Shown here: in pieces, positions 62,302 to 64,000 of the stretch
How positions within the stretch are numbered: the stretch's first letter is position 1
Layout: each line of letters opens with the position of its first letter
Position numbers and translations under genes: made by a program
The notes under the pieces: generated by a model
Seen by the model: the letters and a program-made list of their open reading frames with translations, nothing else
Databases searched by the model: none
Told to the model about the DNA's origin: nothing
Assembly (NCBI GenBank): GCA_004026145.2
Contig: CP034975.1
Span: 6,584,610 to 6,648,609 of the forward strand
DNA length: 64,000 bases
Direction: 5' to 3'
Source: Takifugu bimaculatus
Lineage: Eukaryota; Chordata; Actinopteri; Tetraodontiformes; Tetraodontidae

Positions 62302-64000
62302 ATGGAAAAATTAAGCAGCCTTGTTAACACCAGCTCCAGCCCCTGCCCCATTGAACTGGAGGGTCAGGTATTTACAGAATTAGAAGACACCCCAGTCTCC
62401 AACAGATATGTGGTCTTTACAGAGGACCATTTATCAGGTAATATATATGATGAGGAAGTTGCAACTTCAGAAGATATTCAGACACAAGTAAAAGAGGCAC
62501 AGACTGAGGTGATAGACCAAGAACCACAGGAACTTTCAGTGACTCCTGAAAGTCAGGAAGACAAAGGACCATTTTCAATCCCTCCTCAATCAGAAGGAAA
62601 TAAGGTCATTTTTGTAGATGAGGAGGATGAAGAACCAGCTTCAATCTCTCCTAGCCCATCTCCATCACGCTCTTATGATTCAGATGGAGATCCAAAAGCA
62701 AGTGAGACCATTTCTGTAAACAAGGAGGATAATGAGTCAGGTTCCTACTCTCCTCATTCAGATGGAGATTCAGGAGAAAAGAACGTTTCTTTAATTAAGG
62801 ATGAACAACTACCTTTAATCTCTTTTTGTTCAGATAGTGATAGTGATTTAGGATTGAATATCAGCCCTTCTGTAGCTGATGAAGAACCACAGGAACCTTC
62901 AGTGACTCATGAAAGTCAGGAAGACAAAAAGCCATTTTCAATCCCTCCTCAATCAGAAGGAAATAAGGTCATTTTTGTAGATGAGGAGGATGAAGAACCA
63001 GCTTCAATCTCTCCTAGCCCATCTCCATCACGCTCTTATGATTCAGATGGAGATCCAAAAGCAAGTGAGACCATTTCTGTAAACGAGGAGGATAATGAGT
63101 CAGGTTCCTACTCTCCTCATTCAGATGGAGATTTAGGAGAGAAGACCGTTTCTTTAATTGAGGATGAACAACTACCTTCAGTCTCTTTTTGTTCAGATAG
63201 CGATAGAGATTTAGGATTGAATATCAGCCCTTCTGTAGCTGATGAAGAACCACAGGAACCTTCAGTGACTCATGAAAGTCAGGAAGACAAAGAAACAGCT
63301 TCAGTCAGTGAGGAGGACGAAGACTCAGCTTCAATCCCTCCTCGATCAGAAGGAAATAAGGTCATTTTTGTAAATGAGGAGGATGAAGAACCAGCTTCAA
63401 TCTCTCCTAGCCCATCTCCATCACTCTCTTATGATTCAGATGGAGATCCAAAAGCAAGTGAGACAATTTCTGTAAACGAGGAGGATAATGACTCAGGTTC
63501 CTACTCTCCTCATTCAGATGGAGATTTAGGAGATAAGAGCCGTTTCTTTAATTGAAGATGAAGAACCACCTTTAGTCTCTTTTTGTTCCGATAGAGATAT
63601 AGGATGGAATATCAGCCCTTCTGTCGCTGATGAAGAACGACAGGAACCTCCAGCCTCTCCTAAACTGTCCTGCTATTCAGAAAGAGACTGCACCATTTCT
63701 TCATGTGAAGACGAACTACAAGAAAAGATAGAGACGTTTAAACACAAGACATATGTCAAGCTGTTCATACATAAGATCATTTATCAAATTTATGCCAAAG
63801 CAAATATGAAACCTCCATGCAGTGATGACCTCATCGCCTACCTCAATGAATACATCTGGGAGAGAGTCAAAGATGAAGATATATGTATCACCGATGACTC
63901 ATTTAAGAAGATGGACAATAAAATCCAAAAGATCCTGCGCAAAGAGTTAGGCAATCCAAACAAGGTTCTCTTCTTACTCAAGTACTCAGAGGAGCCAGTC
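62302..64000 (+). CDS. acidic Ser/Pro-repeat protein, copy 2 (frameshift, partial)
   Basis: Paralogue of the copy at 59.8 kb; family not recognised. From ATG 62302 the frame encodes 417 residues to a TGA at 63553-63555. An N-terminal part (MEKLSSLVNTSSSPCPIEL) is followed by three acidic Ser/Pro-rich repeats; the first two are exactly 363 bases (121 residues) long. Near 63532-63541 one extra base, compared with copy 1 and with its own other repeats, shifts the frame. From 63542 the next frame continues VSLIEDEEPP into the same C-terminal domain and runs off the window. Over about 365 bases of that domain I count four base differences from copy 1, so the duplication is recent. The start is the first ATG after an AT-rich flank; an upstream exon is possible. 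It is either a young pseudogene, or the extra base is an error or a variant. Confidence 0.55.
62521..63634 (+). repeat. 363-bp coding tandem repeat, three units
   Basis: The repeat boundary GAACCACAGGAAC recurs at 62521, 62884 and 63247 (363 bases apart) and as GAACGACAGG at 63635. The third unit is 388 bases: an added segment coding for ETASVSEEDEDSAS, a loss of six bases, and the one-base insertion account for the difference. Confidence 0.9.

Overview
This is nuclear DNA from a ray-finned fish, most likely a percomorph. The evidence is vertebrate genes with introns (wnt3, ormdl3), very dense (CA)n/(GT)n microsatellites, and fish-type Tc1 and Rex-like transposon fragments. The ordinary ORFs are almost all chance or repeat-driven; the real genes are split into exons with recognisable splice sites.

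Layout. About 1-28 kb is gene-poor. It holds minisatellites, microsatellites, a hairpin MITE-like element, a GC-rich block at 12.7-13.5 kb with a possible minus-strand first exon, and AT-rich islands that look like conserved non-coding DNA (not testable here). At 28.98-29.91 kb on the minus strand lie three coding exons of ormdl3 (153 aa), with a likely promoter near 30.9-31.0 kb. After a repeat-rich spacer comes wnt3 on the plus strand: four coding exons (36656-36735, 44191-44432, 46319-46584, 48121-48600) join in phase to a 355-residue protein. Its 7.5 kb first intron carries a degraded LINE tail and a block that reappears at 56.6 kb.

Downstream of wnt3, on the minus strand, about 50.5-55.9 kb holds a decayed copy of nsf. 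Exon remnants lie in the correct order, but with frameshifts, a stop codon, a lost P-loop and a missing D2 P-loop exon. This preserves the tail-to-tail WNT3-NSF arrangement of mammals, so it looks like a lost duplicate. The region is further scrambled: 51.6-54.5 kb is partly duplicated at 57.3-59.0 kb, and a fragment of psmd11 (a proteasome lid subunit) is inserted at 56.3-56.6 kb.

The right end (59.8-64 kb) holds two copies of an unrecognised gene. Each encodes acidic, Ser/Pro-rich repeats followed by a shared C-terminal domain of about 150 residues. Copy 1 follows directly on a truncated Tc1 element and has an in-frame stop; copy 2 has a one-base frameshift and runs off the window.

The two intact genes do not share a pathway: Ormdl3 restrains sphingolipid synthesis in the ER, and Wnt3 is a secreted morphogen. 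CTCF-like motifs are oriented away from each other on either side of ormdl3 and towards each other around wnt3, suggesting the two lie in different regulatory domains.
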